From Mycolicibacterium aromaticivorans JS19b1 = JCM 16368 (GTDB taxonomy: Bacteria; Actinomycetota; Actinomycetes; Mycobacteriales; Mycobacteriaceae): 64,000 nt of DNA. The position numbers were made by a program, and so were the translations under genes. The stretch is from contig NZ_JALN02000001.1 of assembly GCF_000559085.1 (NCBI RefSeq), positions 4,588,001-4,652,000 of the forward strand. Reading direction: 5' to 3'. Numbering within the stretch: position 1 is the stretch's first letter; each line of letters opens with the position of its first letter. Positions 20,601 through 31,094 of this stretch are shown here, piece after piece. A model generated the notes under the pieces. The model worked only from the letters and a program-made list of their open reading frames with translations. It did not search any database and was not told the DNA's origin.

Positions 20601-22078
20601 GCGCTGGCTCCCAACAAGCTGGAGATCGGTTCGGTGAAGACCAAGTGGGGGACCTCCATCTCACGGTCCCGTCCGTCGAGCGACTGGAACCGGACGGTGA
20701 CCGGTGTGTTCGAGGCGGGGTCCGTCTGTGATGGTTGTTTGAGCGCCCACGACCACAGCACGATGACGTGACCCAGGTACGCGGCATCGAGCATCTGCAC
20801 CGCGTCGGGCAGCGAGACCGAGCGCCCGGCGTCGAGCGCGGTGTTGATCATCTCCGACATCGCCGGGGCGTCGACCTGGGTGGTCAGCGCGGCGAAGCTG
20901 GTCAGGTCCAACTCGCCTTCGGAAGCCTGAGCCGGCCTGGGCGACGACAGGTCGCCGATCCGGAAGCTCAGTGCGCCAACCGAACTGATGGCGTGCCGGG
21001 CCAGGGGGAGTTCGATGTCGAGCCGCGAGTCGGTCAGCGAACTCTTGAGCAGGGCGCGGGCGGCGCCGATCGCGTCGCTGAGCTGACGGGCCACGCCGCG
21101 GCTCTGCTCCAGGGTCCCGAATGCGGTGAACCGCTTGACCCGCTGCGCGCAGCGCTGCTGGATCCGCTCCACCTCGTCGATCTGCTGGCCGACGAGCTCG
21201 AAGAATCCGGCCATCACCCTGCGCAACGCCGGGTCGAGGGCGGGCAGCGCGTGGGCGACGTCGGCGACGTCGGCCTCGAACTCCGCGCGCTGGTCCGGGT
21301 CGTTGATCATCCGGAGGAAGGCGCGGTGCGAATCGCGGCCCTGGGAGTCCCAGGCGGCCTGGTAGTCGGCGTACATCTGGCGCTGCCGGTCGCGGTAGGC
21401 CAGGTTGCTGTCGATGGGCTCGTCGAGCGCGGCGGTGGCCCGCTCGATCATCGTGCCGTACTGGCCAATGTCGGTGATCAGCCGTTCCATCTGCAACGCG
21501 ATGGCGTGGGCCTCGTCGTACATGTCGGTCATGTCGACGTCGGCAGAGCGGTCCAGCTCCTCGCCGCGTTCCAGCGCATCCAGTTCGGCGTGCAGGGCGG
21601 CGATCTCAGCCTGTATTCCGGCGCGGATGCGGATCGGGTCGTTGCCGACCCGCAGCGCGATCTGCTTGAGGCGCGCGGCGATGCCGTTGATCGACCCACC
21701 GGTGGCGATGGTGTCCTCGCGGCGCAGCCCGCGCAGGAAGTCCAGCGCCCTTCGGGCGTCCTGGGTGAGGTAGCAGAGGTTGCGCTCGACGCCGCTGCGC
21801 TGGTCGGCCACCCGGTGCAGCCAGCCCTGGCTGGCCCAGCTCTTGATCAGGCCCAGGCCGGACTGTTCGCCGCCGGGCCGGCCCAGTTCGTCGAGGTCGC
21901 GCTCAAGTCGCACCACCAACTCGGTCTCGCTGATCTCGCCTCCGCTGAGGTGGCGTTCCATCAGAGTGGCGTATCCGCCCAGGTTGAGCGTGGCCAGCAG
22001 CCGGATCGTGGGGGAGCCCTGGATCTCGCGGTTGATATCGAGGAGGTCGACGGCCGACAGGGTGCTGTCGTCGTCCAC
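20597..22078 (-). CDS. jetA: JetA / MksF-like kleisin subunit (DUF3375)
   Basis: A 493-aa protein of the DUF3375 type: N-terminal winged-helix-like part (SPTIRLLATLNLGGYATLME), long central helices, and a C-terminal region. It is the kleisin of JetABC/MksBEF condensins. GTG 22078 is chosen because AAGGAG lies 5 nt upstream and the resulting length is typical. Other in-frame starts up to 22150 lack such a site. First gene of the operon; about 1.3 kb of non-coding DNA lies upstream. Confidence 0.83.
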   Translation of the reverse strand: MDDDSTLSAVDLLDINREIQGSPTIRLLATLNLGGYATLMERHLSGGEISETELVVRLERDLDELGRPGGEQSGLGLIKSWASQGWLHRVADQRSGVERNLCYLTQDARRALDFLRGLRREDTIATGGSINGIAARLKQIALRVGNDPIRIRAGIQAEIAALHAELDALERGEELDRSADVDMTDMYDEAHAIALQMERLITDIGQYGTMIERATAALDEPIDSNLAYRDRQRQMYADYQAAWDSQGRDSHRAFLRMINDPDQRAEFEADVADVAHALPALDPALRRVMAGFFELVGQQIDEVERIQQRCAQRVKRFTAFGTLEQSRGVARQLSDAIGAARALLKSSLTDSRLDIELPLARHAISSVGALSFRIGDLSSPRPAQASEGELDLTSFAALTTQVDAPAMSEMINTALDAGRSVSLPDAVQMLDAAYLGHVIVLWSWALKQPSQTDPASNTPVTVRFQSLDGRDREMEVPHLVFTEPISSLLGASA

Positions 22079-23354
22079 TTCATCTCCTTCGCGGCGTAGG
22101 TGCTCGGACGGTCCAACATAGGGCACGGCGCGGACATCGCCGGGCCCCACGGGTGGGTGTCGGCCGGGTGTCGCAGAATGCCCGTCACAGCCGTCCCAGG
22201 AGTGCTCGCGAGCCTCGTTGGTAACAGCGTGGCCGCAATAATCAAGGGTCTACTGCCACCACAATCCGCCGCTTGCTGACCCCACGCCGTCGAGAAATGC
22301 AGGCAACGGCATCCGAGTCGGCCTCCGGCGTCCGCTCCGGCACCGACAATTGATCATGAAAGTGCTCTCACACCGGTCACTGGATGGGCCGATCGAACCG
22401 TCTGAAGTCGGCATTATTTCGGCGCACCGGAACGCTCATATTTTGCGACTTTTTGTGCTAAGACACGGATGTGTAGGCCGGTATCGCTCGCTGCTGTCGT
22501 CGTTATTACAGATTAATGACAATGGACTGTTTTGGCGATTGCTGGAAAACCGGCTCGAGATTATCGCGGTTTGCGGTCGGTCGGCTGCCGATCGTTCGGC
22601 GGTCCGGGCTCCTCAATCCAGTGCTGCGCGACCTCCCGGGCGAGTGTTCGGGACACTCGGATGGTCGCCGAAGCCAGCACACACCAGGTACATCAATCAG
22701 ACCAGTTCGCAGCGGTTCAGGTGACGCGGTGACCGGCATGGCAGCCGGCGCGGGTGTCACGCCGGCTGACACGGAGGGCGGATGCTCTCGACCAAGCGGC
22801 AGTCCTCAGAGTGTCAGCGGTCGGTCGCTCGACCCGTTTGCGGATCCGCGGGTGTCGGGGACGCATCCCGCAAAAGACAATTTGCTCCGGTGTGAATATG
22901 TGATTGTTGACACAGCGTTATAAGTCCTCTAATGTTGCATCTAGTCAGGTTTGTGAGGATCGATTCGATCTACTACCGCTCCGAAATTGTATAGCTCGCG
23001 AGGGAGCTTCCAAGGGCGGTCCATAAACCATCAAGCGAATCGATATCGACACCATTCGCCGCACGGCAATCGCTGTGCCGATGTTCTGACTTCCTATCGA
23101 ATTCGTCTTGTGCGGCGCTCGTGCCATCCGGCGTCGCTGTTCGCGGTGGATTCGCCACATTCTGCCGGTCGCCGATCGGCTCTCTAGCTTTGCGTTGTCA
23201 GTTCGATTGTCGAGCGCAAAGGCCATCGAATGATGCGGCCGTCTCCGTGGCGCGCTCAATGAGTCAACGAACGGAGCAACTCGGTCCACCACCCCTTCGA
23301 CGTCAATCGGCCCAGTGTGGCCACACCGCAAGAAATGTAAGTAGGAGCAAGAAA
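22079..23354. other. 1.28-kb intergenic region without convincing gene
   Basis: Several reading frames cross it, but none has conserved-looking sequence, a good start, or mycobacterial codon bias. Base composition is more AT-rich in places (about 22340-22550 and 22860-23100) than the surroundings. It holds a strong SigA-type promoter at 22907-22935 pointing right. The transcript would have a leader of about 410 nt before the PGRS gene, enough for a regulatory RNA. Confidence 0.6.
22907..22935 (+). promoter_or_regulatory. Strong SigA-type promoter upstream of the PGRS gene
   Basis: TTGACA (22907-22912), a 17-nt spacer, then TAATGT (22930-22935). A full-consensus -35 is rare in mycobacteria. 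Transcription would start near 22942. Confidence 0.6.
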
Positions 23355-25133
23355 ATGAGAAAATACGTCTTCCCCTGTGCAACCGGAATCGCCATGGCTG
23401 GAACGGGTTTCGCGCTCGCGTTCGGAGCCGGTGCCGCGCAGGCCGCGCCTGCGTATGTCGCTCCGTTGTCGCCGGCGAGCAGCTCGGCGTCCACAACGTC
23501 AGGGCTCAACTGCCTCATGATGGGATCGGGGTGTTCGGCCGCCAATGGGGTGCAGGCCAGTGCGTTCGCAATCACACCGAATTTACCGACCCCCAATTTC
23601 CTGGCGGCTTCGGTATTCAGCCCGGGCAGCGTTAATCAACCGTTCTACGGACTCATCGGGCTCGCTGGGCAGATTCCGATTGTCAATATCTTCATCGCGA
23701 ACGGTACGAATGGTGCCGCAGGCACCGGTGTAAACGGTGGGCGTGCCGGATTGTTGATCGGTTATGGCGGTATCGGTGGTTCCGGCTCGGCCGGATTGGC
23801 CGGTGGTAACGGCGGAGCTGGCGGGCTGTTCTTCGGCAACGGCGGCGGCGGGGGCGCGGGCGGAACCAGTGCCGCGGGCGGCAATGGCGGAAACGCCGGT
23901 TCCCTGGCGCTGTTCGGGCACGGTGGAAGCGGTGGCACGGGCGGCAACGGCACAGCGGGCAACGTCGGCGCCTCCGGTGGCGGCGCAGCCGCAGACGGTT
24001 CGACCGGCGCACCCGGCACAACAGTGGGCGGCACCGGCAACAACGGGGTGAACCCGACGCCTGGCGGCCCCGCGGGCTCTCCTGGTGACGCGGGCGGGAC
24101 AAGCACCGTCACCGGTGGGAACGGCACGGCCGGTGGAGTCGGTAATCCCGGTGGTGAGGGTGGCGCCGGTGGAGCAGTCGCCGGCGGCGCGCCGGTGGCG
24201 ACCGGTGGTAACGGAGCCGCAGGCGGCAACGGAACCGACGGCGCCAACGGCGGTGCAGGTGGCGCAGGCGGAGCCTCGTCCACCACAGCGGCCGGCGGAG
24301 TGGCCAACGGCGGCACCGGCGCCAACGGAGGCAACGGCGGAGCTGGCAATACGAACGGTGGGGTCGGCGGTGCCGGCGGCGCCGGGGTGAGCACGACCGG
24401 CGTCGGCACCGGCGGAACCGGCGGCAACGGTGGCAACGGTGGGACCGGCGCTGCCGGCCAGCAGGGCGGAACCGGAAGTGCGGGCGGAACCGGCACGAAT
24501 GGGACCGCAGGCACCACAGTCGGCGGCAATGGCACCGCGGGCGGACCCGCAGGGGTCGGCGGCAACGGCGGTCGTGGCGGGCTCTTGGGGACCGGCGGTG
24601 CGGCCGGTAACGGCGGCACTGGCGGGACCGGTGGAGCTGGCGGCACGGGCCAAGCAGGTGGCGCAGGTGGCACAGGCGGCACTGGCGCGGCAGGCGGTAC
24701 CGGAGGTAACGGTGCCGCAGGCGGCAACGGTGGCGCGGGCGGTGCCGGCGGTTCCGGCACGGGTGCCGGCGGCACCGGTATAGGCGGCGTCGGTGGTACC
24801 GGGGGATCCGGTGCTACTGGTGGAGCAGCCGGCGCGGGTGGATCCGGCGGCGCGGGTGGTGCAGGCGGCACGGGCGGCACGGGTGCGGCGGGTGGTACCG
24901 GCGGAACCGGCGGTAACGGCGCTGCAGCCGGCACCGCTGGTCGCGGCGGACTCTTCGGCCGCCCGGGCCATACCGGCACTGCGGGCAGCACTGGTGCGAA
25001 CGGCGCGACCGGCGGGACCGGGGCGACCGGGGCCACTGGTGGGACCGGCAACACCGGGCCGACCGGTGGGAGCGGCACTGCGGGTGCCAACGGCACCAAC
25101 GGCGCCCACGGCGCCCACGGTGCGTCGTCATAA
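23355..25133 (+). CDS. Secreted PGRS-repeat protein without a PE domain
   Basis: A 592-aa protein. It begins [18 protein letters not shown], a Sec signal peptide with a likely cut after GAAQAAP. A unique region of about 90 residues with two cysteines (NCLMMGSGC) follows. Some 450 residues of Gly-Gly-Ala and Gly-Gly-Asn repeats of PGRS type come next (motifs like [18 protein letters not shown]). The last ~55 residues are a strict G-x-T/A collagen-like tripeptide run. PE_PGRS proteins use a PE domain for ESX-5 export; here a classical signal peptide replaces it. ATG 23355 follows GGAG and is the only start giving a signal peptide. A surface or matrix role is inferred. Confidence 0.83.
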   Translation: MRKYVFPCATGIAMAGTGFALAFGAGAAQAAPAYVAPLSPASSSASTTSGLNCLMMGSGCSAANGVQASAFAITPNLPTPNFLAASVFSPGSVNQPFYGLIGLAGQIPIVNIFIANGTNGAAGTGVNGGRAGLLIGYGGIGGSGSAGLAGGNGGAGGLFFGNGGGGGAGGTSAAGGNGGNAGSLALFGHGGSGGTGGNGTAGNVGASGGGAAADGSTGAPGTTVGGTGNNGVNPTPGGPAGSPGDAGGTSTVTGGNGTAGGVGNPGGEGGAGGAVAGGAPVATGGNGAAGGNGTDGANGGAGGAGGASSTTAAGGVANGGTGANGGNGGAGNTNGGVGGAGGAGVSTTGVGTGGTGGNGGNGGTGAAGQQGGTGSAGGTGTNGTAGTTVGGNGTAGGPAGVGGNGGRGGLLGTGGAAGNGGTGGTGGAGGTGQAGGAGGTGGTGAAGGTGGNGAAGGNGGAGGAGGSGTGAGGTGIGGVGGTGGSGATGGAAGAGGSGGAGGAGGTGGTGAAGGTGGTGGNGAAAGTAGRGGLFGRPGHTGTAGSTGANGATGGTGATGATGGTGNTGPTGGSGTAGANGTNGAHGAHGASS

Positions 25134-25177
25134 CCACGACGGCGGCTCCTCGCTGAGAGGTCGCTGCTGATCGGATG

Positions 25178-25209
25178 CTCGGGGCGTCGGCTGAAGCCGG
25201 CGCCCCGAG
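25178..25209 (+). terminator. GC-rich hairpin, probable terminator of the PGRS gene
   Basis: CTCGGGGCGTCGGCT pairs with AGCCGGCGCCCCGAG with one G.T pair and a minimal loop. It lies 45 nt past the PGRS stop. No T-tract follows, which is common for mycobacterial terminators. Confidence 0.6.
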
Positions 25210-25264
25210 TGCGTCCTGGCCTGTTCGCGCAGACCGAAACAGCCAACAAGGAAGGCGAAAAGTC

Positions 25265-26179
25265 ATGGCTCGCAATGGCTCAACCACATCCATCGGGGGT
25301 GTACATCCCCAGCCGGCAAGCGCGGCGTCAGCGAACACTGACGTCGGACGGCTACTTTTACGCTGCGCCGACCGCCCCGGCCTGGTGTCCGCCGTCAGCA
25401 CGTTCCTGGCCGGTGCCGGGGCCAACATCGTGTCGCTGGACCAGCATTCGACCCGCCACTCCGGCGGTACCTTCATGCAGCGCACGATCTTCCATCTTCC
25501 CGGGCTGTCGATCGCACGCGATGCGATGCGGCGCGACTTCGCCGCGGACATCGCCGCGCGGTTCGAGATGGACTTCAGCCTGACCGAGGCGTCGACACCC
25601 AAGCGGGTGGCCATCATGGCATCGACCGCGGACCACTGTCTGCTGGATCTCCTGTGGCGCAATCGTCGTGGCGAACTGGACATGTCGGTGCAAGCGGTGA
25701 TCTCCAACCACCTCGACCTGGCCGAGCAGGTACGACCGTTCGGGGTACCGTTCGTGCACGTGCCCGCGGGGCGGGCAGATACCGAAAACCGCCAACTCGA
25801 CCTACTCGGCGGCAACGTCGATCTGGTGATATTGGCGCGCTACATGCAGATTCTCACGCCCCGGTTCCTCGAGCAGGTCGGTTGCCCCCTGATCAACATC
25901 CACCACTCGTTCCTGCCCTCGTTCGTTGGGGCTGCACCCTATCGCCGGGCGAAGGAGCGTGGAGTCAAACTCGTCGGGGCCACTGCGCACTACGTGACCG
26001 CAACTCTCGACGAGGGACCGATCATCGAACAAGACGTTGTGCGAGTAGACCACCGCCATGATGTCAGCGACCTGACCCGCCTGGGTGCTGACGTCGAACG
26101 CGCGGTTCTCTCGCGAGCAGTGCTGTGGCACTGCGAAGACCGCATCATCCGCGACGGAAACCAGACGATCGTCTTCTGA
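25265..26179 (+). CDS. purU: Formyltetrahydrofolate deformylase
   Basis: A 304-aa enzyme that hydrolyses 10-formyl-THF to THF and formate, balancing one-carbon pools and feeding formate for purine synthesis. An N-terminal ACT domain (RPGLVSAVSTFLAGAGANIVSLDQHS) precedes a formyltransferase domain with the catalytic INIHHSFLPSF and TATLDEGPIIEQD segments. ATG 25265 (MARNGSTTS) follows AAGGAAGG; the longer frame starting at 25175 would run through the upstream hairpin. Standalone gene between PGRS and mmpL. Confidence 0.92.
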   Translation: MARNGSTTSIGGVHPQPASAASANTDVGRLLLRCADRPGLVSAVSTFLAGAGANIVSLDQHSTRHSGGTFMQRTIFHLPGLSIARDAMRRDFAADIAARFEMDFSLTEASTPKRVAIMASTADHCLLDLLWRNRRGELDMSVQAVISNHLDLAEQVRPFGVPFVHVPAGRADTENRQLDLLGGNVDLVILARYMQILTPRFLEQVGCPLINIHHSFLPSFVGAAPYRRAKERGVKLVGATAHYVTATLDEGPIIEQDVVRVDHRHDVSDLTRLGADVERAVLSRAVLWHCEDRIIRDGNQTIVF

Positions 26180-26260
26180 TCCTGGGGCAGCACCAGTCGT
26201 CGGCGTCGATGCCCACACTGACGGAGTCGGGGCGTCGAGTCACAGCAGAGCGAGCGCCGG

Positions 26261-29122
26261 CTAGCGTAGCAATTGACCGTGCGGCCGAGTGGACAGCGGC
26301 CGTGATCGCACGACGCGCGGCCACCAGAACCATGGACCCATCAGCGCCGCGATCGCCGGCGTCATGAATGCCCTCACGACCAGAGTGTCGAACAGCAGCC
26401 CGAGCCCGATCGTCGTGCCCACCTGAGCCACCACCACCATGGCGCTCACTGACATCGAGATCATGGTGAAGGCAAACACCAGGCCTGCCGCGGTCACCAC
26501 CGATCCGCTGCCGCCCATCGCGCGAATGATGCCCGTGTTGATGCCGGCCGGTATCTCTTCTTTCATCCGGGCGACCAGCAGCAGGTTGTAGTCGGCGCCG
26601 ACCGCCAACAAGATGATCACGGCCATCGCCATGACCATGAACTGCAGCTCGATACCCAGGATGTGCTGCCACAGCAGCACCGAAAGCCCGAACGACGCTC
26701 CGAGCGACAGCACGACGGTGCCGACGATCACCGCCGCGGCCACGATGGCTCGGGTGATCAGCAGCATGATGATGAAAATCAGCGACAGTGCGGCCACGCC
26801 GGCGATCAACAGGTCGTACTTGTTGCCCTCCTGCATGTCCTTGAAGGCCGATGCGGTGCCACCGAGGTAGACCTTGGAACCTTCCAGGGGGGTGCCTTTG
26901 ATGGCTTCGAAGACGGCGTTCTTGATGGCGTCGATGCGGTTGATGCCGTCAGCGGACAGCGGGTCGTCCTCGTGCGAGATGATGAACCGGACGGCGTGGC
27001 CGTTCGGGGAGATGAAATTCTTTATGCCGCGCTTGAATTCGTCGTTGTTGAAGATCTCCGGCGGCAGGTAGAACGTGTCGTCATTCAGTGAATCATTGAA
27101 CGCAGCACCCATCGCCGCCTGGTTCTGGCTCAAGGCGGCCTGCTGATCCTGCTGGCCGGCCTGGGTGGCCTGCTGGGTCAGCATCATGATGCGCATCCGC
27201 TTCATCGACTCGATGGACGAGTTCATCAGCGGAATCATCTGCGGCATAACGGCATCGAGCGCGTGCATGTCCGGCAACAGCTGCTGGATGTCGTCGCTCA
27301 TCTTGTCCACGCCGTCGAGAGTGTCGAAGACCGACCGGGTCGACCAGCACAGCGGGATGTCGTAGCAGTGCGGCTCCCAGTACAGGTAGCTGCGGATCGG
27401 GCGCAAGAAGTCGTCGAAGTCGGAGATGTGGTCACGCAGTTCGGCGATATCCTGGGCAGTCTTGTCGGTCTTGCCCACCATGTCGTGCGTGACGCCGCTC
27501 AATTCCTGCATCAAACCGATCATCTGCGTCATCGTGTTGATGGTTTTCTGCATGTCCTGACCCTGCACCAGCATGTCGGCCATCCGGTCCTGCATGTATG
27601 ACCGGTTCATCGTCTGACTGGTGCTGCCCATGCTCATCTGGGACGGAATCGTGCTGTATTTCAACGGTTTACCGGCAGGACGGGTGATCGACTGAACCCG
27701 GCCGATTCCGGGCACCTTGGCGATCGCCTTGCTGATCTTCTCGATCACCAGGAAGTCGGCCGAGTTGCGGACGTCCTTGTCGGTTTCCAGGAGCAGCATC
27801 TCGGGGTTCATCCGCGCGATGGGGAAGTGCCGCTCGGCGGCGGCGAAGCCTTCGTTGGCGGGCAGGTCGGCAGGCAGATACTTCCGGTCGTTGTAGTTCG
27901 GCTGATAGCCCGGCAGAGTGATCAGTCCGATCAGGGCGATCATCACCGTCGAGAACAGGATGGCGGCGGGCCAGCGCACCACAGCCGCACCGAGGCGCCG
28001 CCAGAACCGAATCCGCATGGCCCGCTTGGGCTCGAGCAGCCCGAAGCGGCTGGCCACCGTGACGATCGCCGCGCCCAGCGTCAACGCCGACACCACCGCG
28101 ACCACCATGCCGACGGCCAGTGGAACACCCAGCGACTTGAAGTACGGCAGTCGGGTGAAGGACAAGCAGAACGTCGCGCCGGCGATCGTCATGCCTGAGC
28201 CCAGCACCACGTGCGCGGTGCCGTGGTACATCGTGTAGTAGGCGTCTTCGCGGCTCTCGCCGACCGATCTGGCCTCTTGATATCGCCCGATCAGGAAGAT
28301 CGCATAGTCCGTTGTCGCCGCTATCGCCAATGTCACCAATAGCTGGGTTGCGAACGGCGATAGACCTATGAGGTTGTGATAACCCAGGAAGGCGACGGCG
28401 CCACGGGTCACCGTCAGACCCAGGATCAGCATCACCAGCACCAGCCCGACGGTGATGAATGATCGGTAGAAGAACAACAGCATGATGACGATCACGCCGA
28501 TGGTGGTCATCTCGATGATCCGGATGCTCTTGTCACCGGCGTGCTGCTGGTCGGCCTGCAGCGCGGGGCCACCGGTGACGAAGACCTTGACGCCCGGCGG
28601 GGGTGACAGGCCCTTGACGATCTTCTGGACCGCCTCCACCGAATCGTTGCCCAGTGTCTCGCCCATGTTGCCGGCGAGCGCCACCTGCACGTAGACGGCC
28701 TTCGAGTCGGCACTCAGCGCCCCGGCCTCAGTGAGTGGATCGCCCCAGAAGTCCTGGATGTGCTGCACGTGCGTGGTGTCGGCCCGCAGCGCGGCGATCA
28801 TCTGGTTGTAGAAGTGGTGCGCGTCGTCGCCGAGGGGCTGGTCGCCTTCCAGCACGATCATCGCCGAACTGTCGGAGTCGGACTCCTGGAAGACCTTGCC
28901 GGAGCGCATCATCGCGATGACCGACGGCGCTTCCTTCGGCGACATCGACACCGCTCGCAGCTTGCCGACTTCTTCCAGCTGTGGAACAGAAACGTTCAGC
29001 ACCACGATCAGCCCGAGCCAGCCAAGGATGATGGGCACCGCCAAGCGGCGGATCCACTTGGCCAGCGCCGCTCGCTGCGGTGGCTCGGTGTGGACCACGC
29101 GTTCTTCGATAGGGGTGCTCAC
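26261..29122 (-). CDS. mmpL: MmpL-family RND transporter (no adjacent MmpS)
   Basis: A 953-aa RND permease with two periplasmic loop domains and about 12 helices. The paired Asp-Tyr motifs of the proton relay are visible ([16 protein letters not shown] in the first half, [16 protein letters not shown] in the second). The first loop has the [12 protein letters not shown] motif, and the second is long and Met/Gln-rich with the [12 protein letters not shown] segment of MmpL4/5-like proteins. It should export a lipid or siderophore-type substrate; which one is not evident. No mmpS gene is adjacent, unlike the paralogue at 37316-40204, with which it shares long identical blocks. Confidence 0.92.
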   Translation of the reverse strand: MSTPIEERVVHTEPPQRAALAKWIRRLAVPIILGWLGLIVVLNVSVPQLEEVGKLRAVSMSPKEAPSVIAMMRSGKVFQESDSDSSAMIVLEGDQPLGDDAHHFYNQMIAALRADTTHVQHIQDFWGDPLTEAGALSADSKAVYVQVALAGNMGETLGNDSVEAVQKIVKGLSPPPGVKVFVTGGPALQADQQHAGDKSIRIIEMTTIGVIVIMLLFFYRSFITVGLVLVMLILGLTVTRGAVAFLGYHNLIGLSPFATQLLVTLAIAATTDYAIFLIGRYQEARSVGESREDAYYTMYHGTAHVVLGSGMTIAGATFCLSFTRLPYFKSLGVPLAVGMVVAVVSALTLGAAIVTVASRFGLLEPKRAMRIRFWRRLGAAVVRWPAAILFSTVMIALIGLITLPGYQPNYNDRKYLPADLPANEGFAAAERHFPIARMNPEMLLLETDKDVRNSADFLVIEKISKAIAKVPGIGRVQSITRPAGKPLKYSTIPSQMSMGSTSQTMNRSYMQDRMADMLVQGQDMQKTINTMTQMIGLMQELSGVTHDMVGKTDKTAQDIAELRDHISDFDDFLRPIRSYLYWEPHCYDIPLCWSTRSVFDTLDGVDKMSDDIQQLLPDMHALDAVMPQMIPLMNSSIESMKRMRIMMLTQQATQAGQQDQQAALSQNQAAMGAAFNDSLNDDTFYLPPEIFNNDEFKRGIKNFISPNGHAVRFIISHEDDPLSADGINRIDAIKNAVFEAIKGTPLEGSKVYLGGTASAFKDMQEGNKYDLLIAGVAALSLIFIIMLLITRAIVAAAVIVGTVVLSLGASFGLSVLLWQHILGIELQFMVMAMAVIILLAVGADYNLLLVARMKEEIPAGINTGIIRAMGGSGSVVTAAGLVFAFTMISMSVSAMVVVAQVGTTIGLGLLFDTLVVRAFMTPAIAALMGPWFWWPRVVRSRPLSTRPHGQLLR

Positions 29123-29289
29123 CAGGCCCCCTTCGGCTCAACGCCCCAGCTGAGCACCTCGGCGCTAATCCTCCCGTGCGGTAAAAATACTTAGATAGTC
29201 ATACCAGACTGCGGGCTTCCTGTGTGAGGTCGGTAACGGCGTTCCAGGCGCGCTGGGAGTGACCCGCCGGCATACACGGCGCATGCGCG

Positions 29290-29676
29290 CTACAGCGCAC
29301 CCAGATCGTCGGGCACGTCGACGGCGTACTCCTGCAGAGTCTCCAGCGGCACCACATCCAGGGTTCGCTCGTGAGTGCAGGCGAGCACGACCGGCGCGGC
29401 GTGCCCGTCGGTGTGGGCGCGCAGCCAGTTCAGCGCTGTGACACACCACCGGTCGCCGGGCGTCAGGCCGGGAAATCGATATTGCGGCATCGGGGTGGAC
29501 AGATCGTTGCCTATGGAGCGCTGGTGGGCGAGGAATTCGGCGGTCACCACCGCGCAGATGGTGTGCCGGCCGGCGTCCTCGAGGCCAGTCGAACAACAGC
29601 CGTCGCGATAAAAACCGGTCATCGGATCGGTTCCGCACGGTTCGAGGGGGCCGCCCAGGACGTTGCGATCAGCCAT
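29290..29676 (-). CDS. DUF2237-family protein
   Basis: A 128-aa protein beginning NVLGGPLEPCGTDPMTGFYRDGCC and containing FPGLTPGDRWCVTALNW, the diagnostic pattern of DUF2237, conserved across bacteria with several cysteines. Its function is unknown. Upstream of mmpL on the same strand with 167 bp between. That gap holds an AT-rich patch (29180-29215) that may carry the mmpL promoter. Confidence 0.82.
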   Translation of the reverse strand: MADRNVLGGPLEPCGTDPMTGFYRDGCCSTGLEDAGRHTICAVVTAEFLAHQRSIGNDLSTPMPQYRFPGLTPGDRWCVTALNWLRAHTDGHAAPVVLACTHERTLDVVPLETLQEYAVDVPDDLGAL

Positions 29677-29764
29677 GTGAGCCAGTATTCCGTGGCGCGG
29701 GATGCGATGGGGCTTGTCGGGGGTTGTTACCAGAAATGACTAGTTGCACCGGGTCGGGCCGTCG

Positions 29765-31021
29765 ATGGCGCGACCCGTCCTGAGAGGCCGAAACGCCGAA
29801 CTTGCTGCCGTGGCGACGTTGCTGCGGCGGACCGCTGACGTGCGGCAAGGCTGTGTGATCCGGCTGCGCGGCGAGCCCGGCATCGGCAAGAGCGCGATGC
29901 TGCACGCGGTCGCGCGGCACGCGGCCGCGGCCGGTTTCGCCGTCGGTTTCGGCAAGGCCGAGGAACTGGATCAAATCTCGGCATGCGCCCCGCTGCTGGT
30001 CGCGTTGCGGTCCGGCTCGAAGCCGTTGCTGGACGCCGACACTTTCGCGGGTCTCGCACCGCTTCATCACCAGCCGGTGTGGCTCGTCGACCGCATCGCT
30101 TCGCTGCTCGACGAGATCTCGGCCCGCAGTCCCGTTCTGATCGTCGTCGATGACGCTCAGTGGGCGGACCCGGTAACCCGATTCGCCCTCGAGACGTTGC
30201 CTACCCGTCTCGCCGAGGCGCCGGTGGTCTGGCTGACTGCCAGCCGTGACGTCGGTACCGAGTCCACCGGTGCTCTCGACGACATCGACCGGCACGAGGT
30301 GGTGCTGGGGCCGCTGACCGGCGCCGAGCTGGATGCACTGGCGCGCGACTACCTGGGTGGCCCTGCCGAGGGGCTTACACATCGACGCCTACATGCGTTG
30401 GGCGGCAACCCTTTTCTGGCGGTGCAACTGTTGTCGGGAGTGGCCGCGGCACCCAGCGCGGGGTCGGAGACCGAGGACATCCCGCCGGCGTTCGCCGATG
30501 CGATCGACCACCGCTTGCGCTCGCTCCGTCCAGGCACCGCCGAGCTGGTCGAACTCGCGGCCGTCTGGGGCAGGCCGCTCGACCTTTCCGACGCCGCCGA
30601 GTTACTCGGCGGCCTGTCCGTTGTGGCGATCACGGCGCAGCGGCGCGAAGCTCACGGGCGCGGCCTGCTGGCCGAGGATCGCGACCACGTCGCGTTCGCC
30701 CACGACCTGATCCGGGAAGCGGTTTACGAGACCGTGCCCGCAGCGGTTCGCCGCGCTCTGCACATGCGGTGCGCCAGATATCTGGTGGCGTCGGGCAAGG
30801 GCGTGGTCGCGGCAGCGCCGCACGCCCGCGCCGCCGCCCGCCCGGGCGATTACGAGGTGGTGGAGATCCTTCGTGGTGCTGCCTGCGGTATCGGCCGACA
30901 AGCCGACCGCCGAGGCGCCGGCCAAGGCCGAGGAATCGGCAACGCACGCCGCGCCCCAGGCCGCGGCAAAACCGGTGCGGCACAGGGCGGTGGCGTCGAG
31001 TTCTGCGGGTACGAGCGGTGA
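29765..31021 (+). pseudogene. Truncated LuxR-type ATPase regulator (AAA part only)
   Basis: The 418-aa frame begins MARPVLRGRNAELAAV. It has Walker A GEPGIGKS, Walker B PVLIVVDDAQWAD, and then the FAHDLIREAVYETV segment of large ATP-dependent LuxR regulators (MalT/LAL type). These are normally about 900 aa with TPR repeats and a C-terminal LuxR helix-turn-helix. Here the family-like sequence stops near 30870 (DYEVVEILRG), and the rest of the frame is arginine-rich shadow over another coding frame. The DNA-binding domain is missing. ATG 29765 is preferred over the TTG at 29744. Confidence 0.7.
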
Positions 31022-31094
31022 CGGTAAGTCCAACTCGGCCGCCGGGGCCAAAGGGCCGCACACGTCGGGTGGTCGCGGACACAGCGGCCGCTAA
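30873..31094 (+). pseudogene. Orphan 3' end of an Ala/Pro/Ser-rich secreted-type protein
   Basis: From about 30873 a different plus frame takes on strong GC3 coding character: AVSADKPTAEAPAKAEES, then a Ser/Gly/His tail GGRGHSGR and stop. It looks like the low-complexity C-terminus of a mycobacterial surface protein. It has no own start or N-terminus and joins the truncated LuxR gene out of frame. It is read as the other side of a deletion or recombination breakpoint. Confidence 0.5.

Noticed and set aside
22516-22923. 135-aa plus frame in the 1.3-kb intergenic region
   Set aside because: No ribosome-binding site, poor codon bias, no family-like pattern; kept as non-coding.
22907-22925. Promoter formed by TTGACA and the nearer TTATAA
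   Set aside because: Spacing of 5 nt is impossible for sigma-70; TAATGT at 17 nt is used instead.
23583-25249. Long minus-strand proline/threonine-rich frames opposite the PGRS gene
   Set aside because: They are the reverse reading of GGC/GGT/GGA repeats; no start site or family-like segment.
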